From assembly GCF_047824785.1 (NCBI RefSeq), contig NZ_CP181167.1, positions 3,782,001 to 3,846,000 of the forward strand: a DNA stretch of 64,000 bases. Direction: 5' to 3'. The stretch comes from Nitrobacter sp039808345. GTDB lineage: Bacteria; Pseudomonadota; Alphaproteobacteria; Rhizobiales; Xanthobacteraceae. Positions 43,049 through 52,602 of this stretch are shown in pieces. Under the pieces are notes generated by a model. It made no database searches and was not told where the DNA came from. It worked only from the letters and a program-made list of their open reading frames with translations. Position 1 is the first letter of the stretch. The number at the start of each line of letters is the position of its first letter. A program made the translations under genes and the position numbers.

Positions 43049-44490
43049 CGTGACTCCACAGCGGCAAGCGGCGACGCCACCGATTCCAGCGGGCGCCGCT
43101 CGGCGGCGATTCCGAATCGCCAGCCGATCAGCGCGGCCGCGACCATCAACGCCGCTCCGAAACAATATCCGACGAATACGCTGTCACGCGAGCCGCTGTC
43201 GATCAAGGCGCCGAACAGCGCCGGACCGGCGACGCCGCCGATCGCGGTCCCCACGCAATAGAACACCGCGATCGCCAGCGCCCGTACTTCAAGGGGGAAG
43301 GTCTCGCTCACGGTCAGGTAAGCCGCGCTGGCGGCCGGCGAGGCAAAGAAAAAGATCACCATCCATGCAATCATCTGGGTCTGCGCGGTCAGAACGCCGG
43401 CGGCGAAGAGATAGCCGGTTACGGCGAGCAGGATGCCGGAGATTCCGTAGGTGAAAGCGATCATCGCGCGGCGTCCGACGGTATCGAACAGCCGGCCGAG
43501 CAACAGCGGTCCGAGAAAATTGCTCGCCGCGAACGGCAGAAGGTACCAGCCGATCTGATCCGCCGGAATGTTGAAGAAGGTCGACAGCACCAGCGCGTAG
43601 GTAAAGAAGATCGCGTTGTAGAAGAACGCCTGCGCGGTCATCAGCGCAAGGCCGACCAGCGAGCGTTTCCGATAATCCGTGAACAGCGTACGGACCACCT
43701 CGCGCAGCGGTGTGTGGCTGCGCATCCGAAGCTGGATCACCGGCCAGACCCCGCCAGCAGGCTCATCCGGATCGCGAACCGCCTTCCGTTCGATGCCGGC
43801 GACGATGCGCGCCGCTTCCTCCGGCCGGCCATGTACCATCAGCCATCGGGGGCTTTCCGGAATCCAGAGCCGCATCACAAACACCACAAGTCCGAGAATC
43901 GCGCCCGTGAGAAATGCAAGCCGCCAGCCCCATTCGGGATCGATGACCTGCGGATCGAGCAGGACGATTGAGCCCCCCGCGCCCAGCGCCGCGCCGATCC
44001 AGAAACTGCCATTGATCGTCAGGTCGGTCCAGCCGCGATACCGCGCCGGCACCAGTTCCTGGATCGTCGAGTTGATTGCGGTATATTCGCCCCCGATGCC
44101 GGCTCCCGTGAAAAACCGGAACAGCGCGAAGCTGGCGAGATCCCAGGACAGCGCCGTCGCCGCGGTCGCGACCAGATAGAGCGTCAATGTGGCGAAGAAA
44201 AGCTTCTTGCGTCCGATGCGATCCGTCAGCCAGCCGAAGCCCAGCGCACCGAGCACGGCGCCCACAAGATAGGCGCTGCCGGCGATCCCGATATCGAGAT
44301 TGCTGAACTGAAGCGTGGGACTGTCCTTGAGCGCGCCGGACAGCGCACCGGCCAGCGTCACCTCCAGCCCGTCCAGTATCCAGGTGATCCCGAGAGCGGT
44401 TACAACCCGCGTATGGAACGGGCTCCAGCGGAGACTGTCGAGACGGGCGGGAATGTCTGTCTCGACGATCCGGTCAGTCCGTTCCTGCAA
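43045..44490 (-). CDS. MFS transporter, sugar porter-like
   Basis: 481-residue major facilitator with twelve hydrophobic segments. Family loops are visible: GFGWLTDRIGRKKLFFATL between helices 2 and 3, RFFTGAGIGGEYTAINS in helix 4, PESPRWLMVHGRPEEAARI after helix 6, and GRLFDTVGRRAMI after helix 8. The order and PESPRWL motif fit the sugar-porter/metabolite:H+ symporter groups. As first gene of the operon with otsB and GH15, it may move trehalose, glucose or a related sugar; direction and substrate are unknown. An EcfG-type promoter is 62 bases upstream. Confidence 0.87.
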   Translation of the reverse strand: MQERTDRIVETDIPARLDSLRWSPFHTRVVTALGITWILDGLEVTLAGALSGALKDSPTLQFSNLDIGIAGSAYLVGAVLGALGFGWLTDRIGRKKLFFATLTLYLVATAATALSWDLASFALFRFFTGAGIGGEYTAINSTIQELVPARYRGWTDLTINGSFWIGAALGAGGSIVLLDPQVIDPEWGWRLAFLTGAILGLVVFVMRLWIPESPRWLMVHGRPEEAARIVAGIERKAVRDPDEPAGGVWPVIQLRMRSHTPLREVVRTLFTDYRKRSLVGLALMTAQAFFYNAIFFTYALVLSTFFNIPADQIGWYLLPFAASNFLGPLLLGRLFDTVGRRAMIAFTYGISGILLAVTGYLFAAGVLTAQTQMIAWMVIFFFASPAASAAYLTVSETFPLEVRALAIAVFYCVGTAIGGVAGPALFGALIDSGSRDSVFVGYCFGAALMVAAALIGWRFGIAAERRPLESVASPLAAVESR

Positions 44491-44551
44491 TGATCACCTT
44501 CTCAATCGTCAAAACCGCGAGTTGAAGCGCCGATCCTGCCCTTTTGCCGCA

Positions 44552-44577
44552 AACGCGCGACTCCGCTCCCCGGTTCC
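44552..44577 (-). promoter_or_regulatory. EcfG-type general stress promoter (MFS-otsB-GH15)
   Basis: Minus strand: GGAAC (44577-44573), 17 bases, CGTT (44555-44552). The spacing is at the upper limit of the EcfG consensus. It lies 62 bases before the MFS start codon and is the only obvious promoter in this 318-base divergent gap with the OmpA-like gene. Confidence 0.6.
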
Positions 44578-44808
44578 AACCCCCCGGCACGTCCCGCCGA
44601 TTCACCCGCACTGACATCCCGGGCTTTGGTATTTTGAACAAACTTCCACCGAGCGGCGTCAAATCAGGACGGTCGGGCAATATTTAAACCCGCCATTGTG
44701 ATGCCGGTCACGGTAATGATGTCGCAGGTCATGCATAGAGAATGCTACGCTGACGGCCCATCGCGTGGCGGACTTATAGAGATTTATAGGGATAAGAGGG
44801 AGATAATC

Positions 44809-45450
44809 ATGTTGATTCAGAGGATTTCCGGGAAAAGCCTGGCGGCAGCCATCCTGGCGGCCGGCCTTATGGCGATCGCGGCGCCGCACGGCGTCTCGGC
44901 TGAGGACCTTTCCGCCCAGCAGATCATCGACGGGCTGAAAGTCTCGAAAACGCGGAGCCTGAGCGCGTCACCACGACCGACGCTTGATCCGAACGATCTC
45001 AACTTCGTCCAAAAGGTCCGTGGCAAAACGCGCTCGCTGTCCATGGGCGACCGCAGCCAACTGGCGGAGATTGCCGCCAAGCGTCCCAAAATCGATCTGG
45101 ATATCAATTTCGATTTCGATTCCGCCGCCGTGACCCCGCGCACCGAACCGCAGCTGCACAGCCTTGGGAAGGCGCTGACCAGCGACGAACTGGCAGGCTC
45201 TGTCATCATGCTCGGCGGGCACACCGACGGCAAGGGATCCGATGCCTACAATCAAACCCTCTCCGAACGCCGGGCTGAAGCCGTGAAGCGCTTCCTTGTC
45301 GAGACGTACAAGATTCCGGCGGCGAATCTGGTCGCTGCCGGATACGGAAAAGAGGGATACAAAAATCCCGCAGACCCGCTCGCCGCTGAAAACCGTCGCG
45401 TCGAGGTCGTCAACATGGCCACCAAGGACCAGGCCGCCAATAGCCAGTGA
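44809..45450 (+). CDS. OmpA-family peptidoglycan-binding protein
   Basis: 213-residue exported protein. A signal peptide lies at residues 1-30 (LAAAILAAGLMAIAAPHGVSA). The C-terminal OmpA-like domain begins with INFDFDSAAVTPRTEPQLHS, continues GGHTDGKGSDAYNQTLSERR with the Asp and Arg that hold diaminopimelate, and ends NRRVEVVNM. There is no beta-barrel domain, so it is a periplasmic or lipid-independent peptidoglycan-binding protein. The ATG at 44809 has AGGGAGA upstream. A strong hairpin follows. It precedes the pseudo-caspase/adaptor/RND genes in the same direction, and may share an envelope role. Confidence 0.9.
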   Translation: MLIQRISGKSLAAAILAAGLMAIAAPHGVSAEDLSAQQIIDGLKVSKTRSLSASPRPTLDPNDLNFVQKVRGKTRSLSMGDRSQLAEIAAKRPKIDLDINFDFDSAAVTPRTEPQLHSLGKALTSDELAGSVIMLGGHTDGKGSDAYNQTLSERRAEAVKRFLVETYKIPAANLVAAGYGKEGYKNPADPLAAENRRVEVVNMATKDQAANSQ

Positions 45451-45460
45451 ATAGGTCGCA

Positions 45461-45494
45461 GACAGGCGCATCGGAGTTGTCCCATGCGCCTGTC
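45461..45494 (+). terminator. hairpin downstream of OmpA-like gene
   Basis: Perfect 11-base stem GACAGGCGCAT / ATGCGCCTGTC with a 12-base loop, 10 bases after the stop codon. There is no T-run, so it is either a rho-independent-like terminator variant or an RNA stabiliser. Confidence 0.5.
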
Positions 45495-45661
45495 ATCGGA
45501 TGTTGACGCAGCCCGCGCGATGGATCGCGGGTGGCCCGCTCTCGCGCCATTGACAGGCGCTGCGCCGCCTGTTTGAAAAGACGGATCGCGTGAGATTGGG
45601 TCGCCACGGCGCAGGCTGAACGGCGTCCGCCTTGGGACTGTTGCCTTGGGACTGTCGTCGC

Positions 45662-47257
45662 ATGAACATTCGGGTCGCGGTGCTGGCGGTGTTGACGCTG
45701 ACCATGGTGCTTGCGACCATGGTGCCCGTGACGGTGCCGGTCGCATCAGCCGCGACGGACGGCAGCGCGCGGGTTGCGCTCGTGATCGGCAACGCCGTCT
45801 ATCCGGACAGTGAAGCGCCGCTCAAGGAGCCGATCAACGATGCCCGCGACGTCGCCGCCGAACTCAAGCGCAACGGGTTCGACGTCGAAACCGGAGAGAA
45901 TCTAACCCGCGACACCATGCGCCTCGCGCTCAAGCGCCTGTACACCCGCATCAAGCCCGGCAGCGTCGCGCTGATCTTCTTCAGCGGATACGGCATCCAG
46001 TCCGGACGCCAAAGCTATCTGATCCCGGTCGACGCACAATTGTGGACCGAAGCGGACGTACGCCGCGACGGCTTCAGCCTTGAGACCATCCTGGGCGAGA
46101 TCAACAATCGCGGCGCCGGAGTCAAGATCGCGCTGCTCGACGCCTCCCGCCGCAATCCGTTCGAGCGCCGCTTCCGCAGCTTTTCGGCCGGTCTGGCTCC
46201 GGTGATCGCGCCGAGCGGATCGCTGGTGATGTATTCCGCCGCGCTGAGCTCGGTGGTGGGTGATGTGAGCGCCGATCACAGCCTGTTCGTCAGCGAATTG
46301 CTGAAAGAGATCCGGGTCCCCGGCCTGACAGCCGAGCAAACGCTGAACCGCACCCGCGTCGGCGTGACGCGCGCCTCGCGCGCCGAGCAGGTGCCGTGGA
46401 TTTCATCGTCCCTGGCGGAGGATTTTTACTTTATTCCGGGTCAGGACGGCCAGGCTGACGCCGCCGTAACGCCATCAACGCCGCCCCGTCCGCAGCAGGC
46501 CGAGGCTCCATCCGCCCCCGTTGCGCCAGCCCCTCCTGCATCCGCCCCGCCCGCACCCGCGCCGTCCACGACGCCCTCCGCATCGACGGCGCCCGCCCCG
46601 GCGCAGACGCCCGCTCCATCACAGAAACCTGACCCGTCGCAGACGCCTGCCGTTGCGTCCGCGCCTCCGGAGCCCGCCTCCTCGCCGGCCCAGGTCCCGG
46701 AACCTGCGGCGGAGCCTCGGCCGCAAGCCCGGGATGACGAAAAGACCAAACTCGCTCTGGCCGAGGATCCGACGATCAAATCGCTGACGGCCAGGATCGC
46801 CGCCAAGACAGACGACGCCAGCGCGCTGTATCGGCGTGGGCAGGTCTATGCCAGCAAAGGCGCCTACGCGCTCGCCATCAAGGACTTCGATGCGACGATC
46901 CGGCTGAATCCGAAGGACGTTGAGGCCTACAACAATCGCTGCTGGGTCCGGACCGTGATCGGCGAGTTGCAGGCCGCGCGGCGAGATTGCGACGAAGCCC
47001 TCAGGCTGAGGCGGAATTTCGTGGATGCGCTGGACAGCCGCGGCCTGCTCAATCTGAAAAGCGGTGCGAACAAAAAAGCGATCGCGGACTTCGACGCGGC
47101 GCTCAAGATCAACCCCAGGCTGACCTCCTCGCTCTACGGCCGAGGCCTTGCCAGGCAGCGCAGCGGCGCCGTAGCGGATGGCAACCTGGACATCGCCAAC
47201 GCCAAGGCAATGGATCCCGATATCGCGAAGGAGTTTGCCGGCTACGGCGTGCGTTGA
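45662..47257 (+). CDS. exported pseudo-caspase (C14 fold) with TPR repeats
   Basis: 531-residue protein. Residues 1-31 are a signal peptide or anchor. Residues 36-265 are a caspase/metacaspase p20-like domain (VALVIGNAVYPDSEAPLKEP, IFFSGYGIQSGRQSYLIPVD, IALLDASRRNPFERRF). The catalytic His is Tyr110 (GYG for GHG) and the catalytic Cys is Ser162 (DAS for DAC), so it should not be a protease. A Pro/Ala-rich linker of about 90 residues follows. Then come two to three TPR units (ALYRRGQVYASKGAYALAIK, DFDATIRLNPKDVEAYNNRC). Periplasmic location is inferred. An RND adaptor gene follows 100 bases downstream, as in the paralogous locus at 57.8 kb. Confidence 0.85.
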   Translation: MNIRVAVLAVLTLTMVLATMVPVTVPVASAATDGSARVALVIGNAVYPDSEAPLKEPINDARDVAAELKRNGFDVETGENLTRDTMRLALKRLYTRIKPGSVALIFFSGYGIQSGRQSYLIPVDAQLWTEADVRRDGFSLETILGEINNRGAGVKIALLDASRRNPFERRFRSFSAGLAPVIAPSGSLVMYSAALSSVVGDVSADHSLFVSELLKEIRVPGLTAEQTLNRTRVGVTRASRAEQVPWISSSLAEDFYFIPGQDGQADAAVTPSTPPRPQQAEAPSAPVAPAPPASAPPAPAPSTTPSASTAPAPAQTPAPSQKPDPSQTPAVASAPPEPASSPAQVPEPAAEPRPQARDDEKTKLALAEDPTIKSLTARIAAKTDDASALYRRGQVYASKGAYALAIKDFDATIRLNPKDVEAYNNRCWVRTVIGELQAARRDCDEALRLRRNFVDALDSRGLLNLKSGANKKAIADFDAALKINPRLTSSLYGRGLARQRSGAVADGNLDIANAKAMDPDIAKEFAGYGVR

Positions 47258-47356
47258 TGTCATGGACCCACACGGCGTGATTTTCGACCCATTTGTTTTT
47301 GCGATTGCGGATGCACCTCACAGGTCTCCGCATCGGAGCGCGCGGCGCGTTTCAAT

Positions 47357-48295
47357 GTGAGAATTGCAAAAGTGAGGCGACTTTCGGATACTGGATTTGG
47401 GCCGAGATGCGCGCGTAAGCTCGCCTCCGGCCTGTTTTTTAGCGTGACGCTAGCGACCCTCGGCGTCATGAGCCCTTCGCTCGCGGCCAGTGACACCGAG
47501 CCATCGGCGGGCGCCCTTGTGACCGTCGTCCGCGCCACCAATGCCTGCTTTTCCGAGATGGTTCGTGTGACCGGTTTCATCGTCGCGCGCCAGGAGGCGG
47601 TGGTCAGCCCCGACTCGGAAGGATCGCTTGTCACCGACGTGCTGGTCCGCGAGGGTGACACCGTCGCGCTGAATCAGGAACTCGCCCGGCTGACGCCCCC
47701 GCCCGGCGGCAAATCGGGATCGACCCTGCGCGCGCCCGCCGCCGGCCTGATCACCCAGGTCCGTACCGTCGCCGGCGCGCCGGCCTCGCCGCAGGCCGGA
47801 CCGATGTTTCGGATCGCCGTCAACAATGAGGTCGAACTGGACGCCGAGGTGCCTTCGGTCCATGTGCTCAAGCTCAACCCGGGCGCGAGCGCGCGCGTCA
47901 GCCGCGCGGACGGTCCCGATCTGGTCGGGCGCGTCCGGCTGGTTTCGCCCGAGATCGACCGCAAGACCCAGATGGGCCATGTCCGGCTGTCCCTGAGCAC
48001 GGACCCGAGCTTGAGGATCGGCATGTTCGCCCGCGCCAGCATCGACGCCAAGCGCAGTTGCGGCGTGGCGATTCCCCGCTCCGCGGTCGAGCACCTGACG
48101 GTTCAGGTGGTGAATGGAGATATCGTGGAGAAGCGGCGCGTCCGCATCGGATTGACCTCCGACACCGCCGTCGAAATCCTCGAAGGACTGAAAGCCGGAG
48201 AAACCGTCGTGGCCGATGCCGGCACCTCGCTGCATGACGGCGACCGGGTCAAGGCCATATTCACAGATGACCTCGATCGATCGCGAGTACATTGA
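47357..48295 (+). CDS. RND-type periplasmic adaptor, two-cysteine, hairpin-less
   Basis: 312-residue membrane-fusion protein with an N-terminal signal. The biotinyl/lipoyl-like halves are joined by only about ten residues (LARLTPPPGGKSGSTLRAPA), so the long alpha-hairpin that contacts TolC-type channels is missing. Two cysteines, C64 (ATNACFSEMVRVTG) and C235 (KRSCGVAIPRSAVE), are shared with the paralogue at 58892-59797; typical adaptors lack them. Start is GTG at 47357 with a poor ribosome site. The RND gene begins on the stop codon (TGATG), so the two are coupled. No outer-membrane channel gene adjoins. Confidence 0.85.
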   Translation: MRIAKVRRLSDTGFGPRCARKLASGLFFSVTLATLGVMSPSLAASDTEPSAGALVTVVRATNACFSEMVRVTGFIVARQEAVVSPDSEGSLVTDVLVREGDTVALNQELARLTPPPGGKSGSTLRAPAAGLITQVRTVAGAPASPQAGPMFRIAVNNEVELDAEVPSVHVLKLNPGASARVSRADGPDLVGRVRLVSPEIDRKTQMGHVRLSLSTDPSLRIGMFARASIDAKRSCGVAIPRSAVEHLTVQVVNGDIVEKRRVRIGLTSDTAVEILEGLKAGETVVADAGTSLHDGDRVKAIFTDDLDRSRVH

Positions 48296-51200
48296 TGGCC
48301 TCCAATATTTCCGCCTGGTCGATCCGGAATCCGCTTCCGTCCGTCCTCTTCTCGATCATTCTGCTGATTCTGGGCTGGGTCAGCTTCACCAAGCTCGCGG
48401 TCACGCGCCTGCCGAGCGCGGATATCCCGGTGATTTCGGTGGCGGTCTCGCAATTCGGCGCCGCGCCCGCCGAACTTGAGGCCCAGGTCACCAAGACCAT
48501 CGAGGATGGCGTTTCGGGCGTCGAGGGCGTCCGGCATATCTCGTCCTCGATCACCGACGGGCTGTCATTGACCACCATCCAGTTCGCGCTGGAGACCAAT
48601 ACCGATCGTGCGCTGAACGACGTCAAGGACGCCGTGACGCGGGTCCGCGCCAATCTGCCGCAGAACGTCAACGAGCCGCTGATCCAGCGCGTCGACGTCA
48701 TCGGATTGCCGATCGTCACCTATGCCGCGATTTCACCCGGCAAAACGCCCGAACAACTGTCTTATTTCGTCGACGACGTGGTCAAGCGGACCTTGCAGGG
48801 CGTGCGCGGCGTCGCCCAGGTCGAGCGCATCGGCGGCGTCGAGCGCGAAATCCTGGTGTCGCTCGATCCGGACCGGCTGCAGGCTGTCGGGCTGACGGCG
48901 GTCGATGTCAGCCAGCGGCTGCGCGGCATCAACGTCGATGTCGCCGGGGGACGGGCGGAGATCGGACAGAACGATCAGGCGATCCGCACCCTTGCCGGCG
49001 CCAAGACCCTTAACGAACTGGCGGGCACGATGATTTCCCTGCCCGGCGGCAGCGAAATCCGGCTCGACGATCTCGGCACGGTGACCGACACCATCGCCGA
49101 CCGCCGGACTTTCGCCCGTTTCAACGGCGAGCCGGTGGTCGCGCTCGGCATCAAACGCTCCAAGGGAGCGAGCGACGTCGTGGTGGCGGAGGCGGTGCAG
49201 GAGCGGATCAACGCGCTCAAAGAGCAGTATCCCGACGTCGACCTCAAGCTCATCGACACCTCCGTCGAGTTCACCAAAGGCAACTATGAAGCGGCGATCT
49301 CGACGCTGTTCGAAGGCGCAACCCTCGCCGTTATCATCGTTTTCCTGTTCCTGCGCGACATCCGCGCCACCATCATCGCCGCGATCTCGCTGCCGCTGTC
49401 GATTTTCCCCGCCTTCTGGGCGATGGACATTCTCGGATTCTCGCTGAACCTGGTCAGCTTCCTGGCCATCACGCTCTCGACCGGCATCCTTGTCGACGAC
49501 GCCATCGTCGAAATCGAGAACATCGTGCGCCACATGCGGATGGGGAAATCACCCTACCGAGCCGCGCTGGAAGCCGCCGACGAAATCGGCCTCGCCGTGA
49601 TCGCGATCAGCCTTACCATCATCGCGATCTTCGCGCCGGCGAGTTTCATGTCAGGCATCGCGGGGCAGTTCTTCAAGCAGTTCGGCATCACCGTATCGGT
49701 GCAGGTGTTCTTCTCGCTGCTGGCGGCGCGGCTGGTCACGCCGGTGCTCGCCGCCTATTTCATGAAGGATCATCCGCACGAGCCGCCACCGCCCGGCCGC
49801 GTGCTGCGCGCCTATACCAGGCTCGTGACCTGGTCGGTGCGGCATTACATCATCACCGTTCTGATCGGTTTCGCCGTCTTTGCCGCCTCGATCTGGAGCA
49901 TCAAGCTGCTGCCGCAGGGATTCCTGCCGGCGCAGGACACCGCGCGGTCGCTGATGGCGCTGGAGCTGCCGCCAGGGTCACAACTCGCCCATACCGAAAA
50001 GGTGACGGAAGATATCGCCGCGCGGCTGCGCAAGCGGCCGGAGGTGGCGAGCGTCTTCGTCGACGGCGGCCGGGTGCCGCCCGGACTCCAGGAAGTACGC
50101 CGCGCCTCCCTGATCATCAACTATACCCCCAAGCAGGACCGCAGCATCACCCAGCGCGAGCTTGAACTCTCGATCGGACAGGAGCTCGAAAGCGTTCCCG
50201 ACGTTCGTTACTGGTTCCTCGACGAGAATGGCCTGCGCGCGGTCGCTCTGGTGGTGACGGGACCCGACATCGGCATCGTCAGCAATGTCGCGAACGAACT
50301 GGCGACACAGATGAAACGCATTCCGCTGATCGCCAACGTCACGCCGGAGACATCGCTCGACCGCCCCGAGCTGCGGATCCGGCCACGGGCCGATCTCGCC
50401 GCGCGCCTTGGCGTTTCGACCGAGCAGCTCTCGCAGACCATCCGCGTGGCGACGATCGGCGACGTTGGCCCCGCGCTGGCGAAGTTCGACGCCGGCGACC
50501 GCCAGGTTCCGATCCGCGTGCAGCTGGAGGACGGCGCACGCGCCGACCTGAAGGTGCTGGAGCAGATGCGCGTGCCGATCGGCGGCGGCCGCGGCCATGT
50601 CCCGCTTTCCGTCGTCGCCGACATCAGGCTGGATCAAGGCCCCACCAGCATCAACCGCTACGACCGCGAGCGGCAGGCCACCGTCGCGGCCGATCTCGTC
50701 GGCACGGCCGCGCTCGGCGATGCGACCGACATGATCAACGATCTGCCGGTGATGAGGAGTTTGCCGAAGGGCGTGAGGGTCAATCCGTCGGGCGACGCCG
50801 AGAGCCTGAACGAGCTATCCGAAGGATTCGCGACAGCGATCACCGCCGGATTGATGATGGTTTATGCGGTTCTGGTGCTGCTGTTCGGCACCTTCCTGCA
50901 ACCGATCACCATCCTGTTCTCGCTGCCGCTGTCGATAGGCGGCGCGATCATGGCGCTGCTGCTCACCGGCAAGCAGCTCACGACGCCGGTCTGGATCGGC
51001 ATCCTGATGCTGATGGGCATCGTCACGAAGAACGCCATCATGCTGGTGGAGTTCGCCCTCGAATCGATCCGCGAAGGCCGCGCCCGGGAAGAGGCGATCA
51101 TCGACGCCGGCATGAAGCGCGCCCGGCCGATCGTCATGACCACCGTCGCGATGGTCGCAGGCATGATGCCGAGCGCGCTTGCATTCGGCGCCGGCGGCGA

Positions 51201-51420
51201 ATTCCGCTCGCCGATGGCGCTCGCGGTGATCGGCGGCCTGTTGTTTTCGACAGTCCTGTCGCTGGTGTTCGTACCCGCGATGTTCCTGCTGATGGATGAT
51301 GTCGGCAAGTTCATCTGGCGCCACGCCAAACGGGTTTTGACTTCGGACGGGGAGATCGCCCAGCCGGCAACGGCCGAACAAAAAACCCCAAGCGCCGTAC
51401 CGCTTCCGGGTGCCGAATAA
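48295..51420 (+). CDS. HAE1-type RND efflux permease
   Basis: 1041-residue inner-membrane proton-driven pump of the AcrB/MexF superfamily. It begins with the usual IRNPLPSVLFSIILLILGWV first helix and has two large periplasmic loops. The proton-relay aspartates are in GILVDDAIVEIENIVRHMRM near residue 400, and the helix-11 region is in GILMLMGIVTKNAIMLVEFA. It ends GGLLFSTVLSLVFVPAMFLL with a soluble tail. It is translationally coupled to the adaptor (one-base overlap). Substrate is unknown. The partner outer-membrane channel is not in the window. Confidence 0.93.
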   Translation: MASNISAWSIRNPLPSVLFSIILLILGWVSFTKLAVTRLPSADIPVISVAVSQFGAAPAELEAQVTKTIEDGVSGVEGVRHISSSITDGLSLTTIQFALETNTDRALNDVKDAVTRVRANLPQNVNEPLIQRVDVIGLPIVTYAAISPGKTPEQLSYFVDDVVKRTLQGVRGVAQVERIGGVEREILVSLDPDRLQAVGLTAVDVSQRLRGINVDVAGGRAEIGQNDQAIRTLAGAKTLNELAGTMISLPGGSEIRLDDLGTVTDTIADRRTFARFNGEPVVALGIKRSKGASDVVVAEAVQERINALKEQYPDVDLKLIDTSVEFTKGNYEAAISTLFEGATLAVIIVFLFLRDIRATIIAAISLPLSIFPAFWAMDILGFSLNLVSFLAITLSTGILVDDAIVEIENIVRHMRMGKSPYRAALEAADEIGLAVIAISLTIIAIFAPASFMSGIAGQFFKQFGITVSVQVFFSLLAARLVTPVLAAYFMKDHPHEPPPPGRVLRAYTRLVTWSVRHYIITVLIGFAVFAASIWSIKLLPQGFLPAQDTARSLMALELPPGSQLAHTEKVTEDIAARLRKRPEVASVFVDGGRVPPGLQEVRRASLIINYTPKQDRSITQRELELSIGQELESVPDVRYWFLDENGLRAVALVVTGPDIGIVSNVANELATQMKRIPLIANVTPETSLDRPELRIRPRADLAARLGVSTEQLSQTIRVATIGDVGPALAKFDAGDRQVPIRVQLEDGARADLKVLEQMRVPIGGGRGHVPLSVVADIRLDQGPTSINRYDRERQATVAADLVGTAALGDATDMINDLPVMRSLPKGVRVNPSGDAESLNELSEGFATAITAGLMMVYAVLVLLFGTFLQPITILFSLPLSIGGAIMALLLTGKQLTTPVWIGILMLMGIVTKNAIMLVEFALESIREGRAREEAIIDAGMKRARPIVMTTVAMVAGMMPSALAFGAGGEFRSPMALAVIGGLLFSTVLSLVFVPAMFLLMDDVGKFIWRHAKRVLTSDGEIAQPATAEQKTPSAVPLPGAE

Positions 51421-51477
51421 GCGCGATAGAGTTTGTTTCAACTGCGTTGAACCGGACTCGTCGCTTATCTTTTTGGT

Positions 51478-51582
51478 TAGAGCGTTTTCAAGCGAAGTGG
51501 ACACCGGTTCGCGTGAAGAAAACGCGACAAAACAAAATCATAGAGCCCGCTTCTGATAATATCAGAAGCGGAAAGGCTCTAG
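51478..51582. repeat. dispersed mosaic repeat, type B
   Basis: Full copy: TAGAGCGTTTTCAAGCGAAG, CGCGTGAAGAAAACGCGACA, CCGCTTCTGAT...ATCAGAAGCGG, GGCTCTAG. It is preceded at 51428-51470 by the GTTTCAACTGCGTTGAACCG module also found at 58800. Confidence 0.9.
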
Positions 51583-51657
51583 CGCGTATTCCGATCGCAA
51601 AACCGGTATCCATCCCCGGGCCAAGCCCGGGGACATGCTTCGCTCGAAAACGCTATA
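51583..51657. repeat. dispersed repeat module, type D with GC hairpin
   Basis: GCGCGTATTCCGATCGCAAA then an embedded hairpin CCCCGGGC-caa-GCCCGGGG at 51614-51632, ending CTCGAAAACGCTATA. The GCGCGTATTCCG module recurs at 52504. Confidence 0.7.
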
Positions 51658-51660
51658 ACG

Positions 51661-52335
51661 CTACCCGTTGCGCGCCACGGCGTTCAGCCGGCTGGTGCTC
51701 TTGAGGATGATGCGGCCACGCTGAAGATCGAGAATGCCGTCCTTGCGCCATTGCTGGAGCTGGCGATTGACGCTCTCACGCGCCGCGCCGACGTATATGC
51801 CGAGCTGCTCCTGCGAGATATGAACCTCCGAGCCATAATCATCGGCCAGCGCGCACAGCCGGCGCGCCATCCGAACCGGCAGCGGCTGCAGCACCGACTC
51901 CTCCATGCGCTCGCTGATCCAGCGGATGCGCTGGCATAACAGTTCGATCAGGCGGATGGCGATCCGCGGCTCACGCTCAAGGAACGCCAGAAGATCGCCC
52001 CGGCGTAGCACGAAAAGCTCGGCCGGCTCGCCCGCCACGGCGTCAGCGGTGCGGGACCGGCCGTCAAGCACCGCGATTTCGCCGAACAGGTCTCCCGGAC
52101 CCTGGAAGTTCAGGGTCAACCGGCCGCCGTCGGAATCGCCGGTCTCGATGCGGACCTGGCCACGGCGGACGCCATAGAGCGCATCGCCCTCGTCGCCCTT
52201 CTGAAAAAGGACCTCGCCGGCATTGACCTGCACGGTGTGACAGAGCGCCGCCATGCGTTGCAGGTCATCGGGGTCAAGATCCGAAAACAGCGGATTCATC
52301 TTGAGAATAACCGCGAATTCCGACTGCCTGCTCAT
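51661..52335 (-). CDS. Crp/Fnr-family transcriptional regulator
   Basis: 224-residue regulator with an N-terminal cyclic-nucleotide-binding beta-roll (LFQKGDEGDALYGVRRGQVR, FQGPGDLFGEIAVLDGRSRT) and a C-terminal HTH_Crp domain (ISQEQLGIYVGAARESVNRQ). The GEIAVLDGRSRTADA phosphate-binding cassette resembles that of true cAMP-binding members. No N-terminal cysteine cluster is seen, so it is not an oxygen-sensing Fnr. ATG at 52335 is chosen; another is at 52344. A Cache-HAMP-GAF nucleotide cyclase is encoded 8 kb away and could in principle make its ligand. Confidence 0.9.
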   Translation of the reverse strand: MSRQSEFAVILKMNPLFSDLDPDDLQRMAALCHTVQVNAGEVLFQKGDEGDALYGVRRGQVRIETGDSDGGRLTLNFQGPGDLFGEIAVLDGRSRTADAVAGEPAELFVLRRGDLLAFLEREPRIAIRLIELLCQRIRWISERMEESVLQPLPVRMARRLCALADDYGSEVHISQEQLGIYVGAARESVNRQLQQWRKDGILDLQRGRIILKSTSRLNAVARNG

Positions 52336-52499
52336 CGCCTTCATCCTGAGACCAACAGCCCGCGAGACCAACAGCCCAACGAGGTTATCAGGCCCGGTCA
52401 TCAAGCCTACGATCGGCGCGCCCGACCGGGTCTCGCCGGCAGGGCACCGAACGCCAGATTTTTCAATGCGCCCGATCGAAAATCGGGCAAAGTGTGTCA

Positions 52500-52571
52500 T
52501 GGGCGCGTATTCCGCAAAAGTGGATACTGGTTTTGCTATCAGAATTCCACTTGGACGGAAAATGCTCTAAC
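52500..52571. repeat. dispersed repeat module, type D
   Basis: GGGCGCGTATTCCGCAAAAG, GTGGATACTGGTTTTGCTAT, ending CGGAAAATGCTCTAA. It is 32 bases upstream of the AsmA-like gene. Confidence 0.7.
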
Positions 52572-52602
52572 GGTTTGCAATCTAAGGACGCGCTATTCCA
52601 AG

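Noticed and set aside
45662..47257. Active metacaspase protease
   Set aside because: Catalytic His and Cys are replaced by Tyr and Ser at the exact motif positions.
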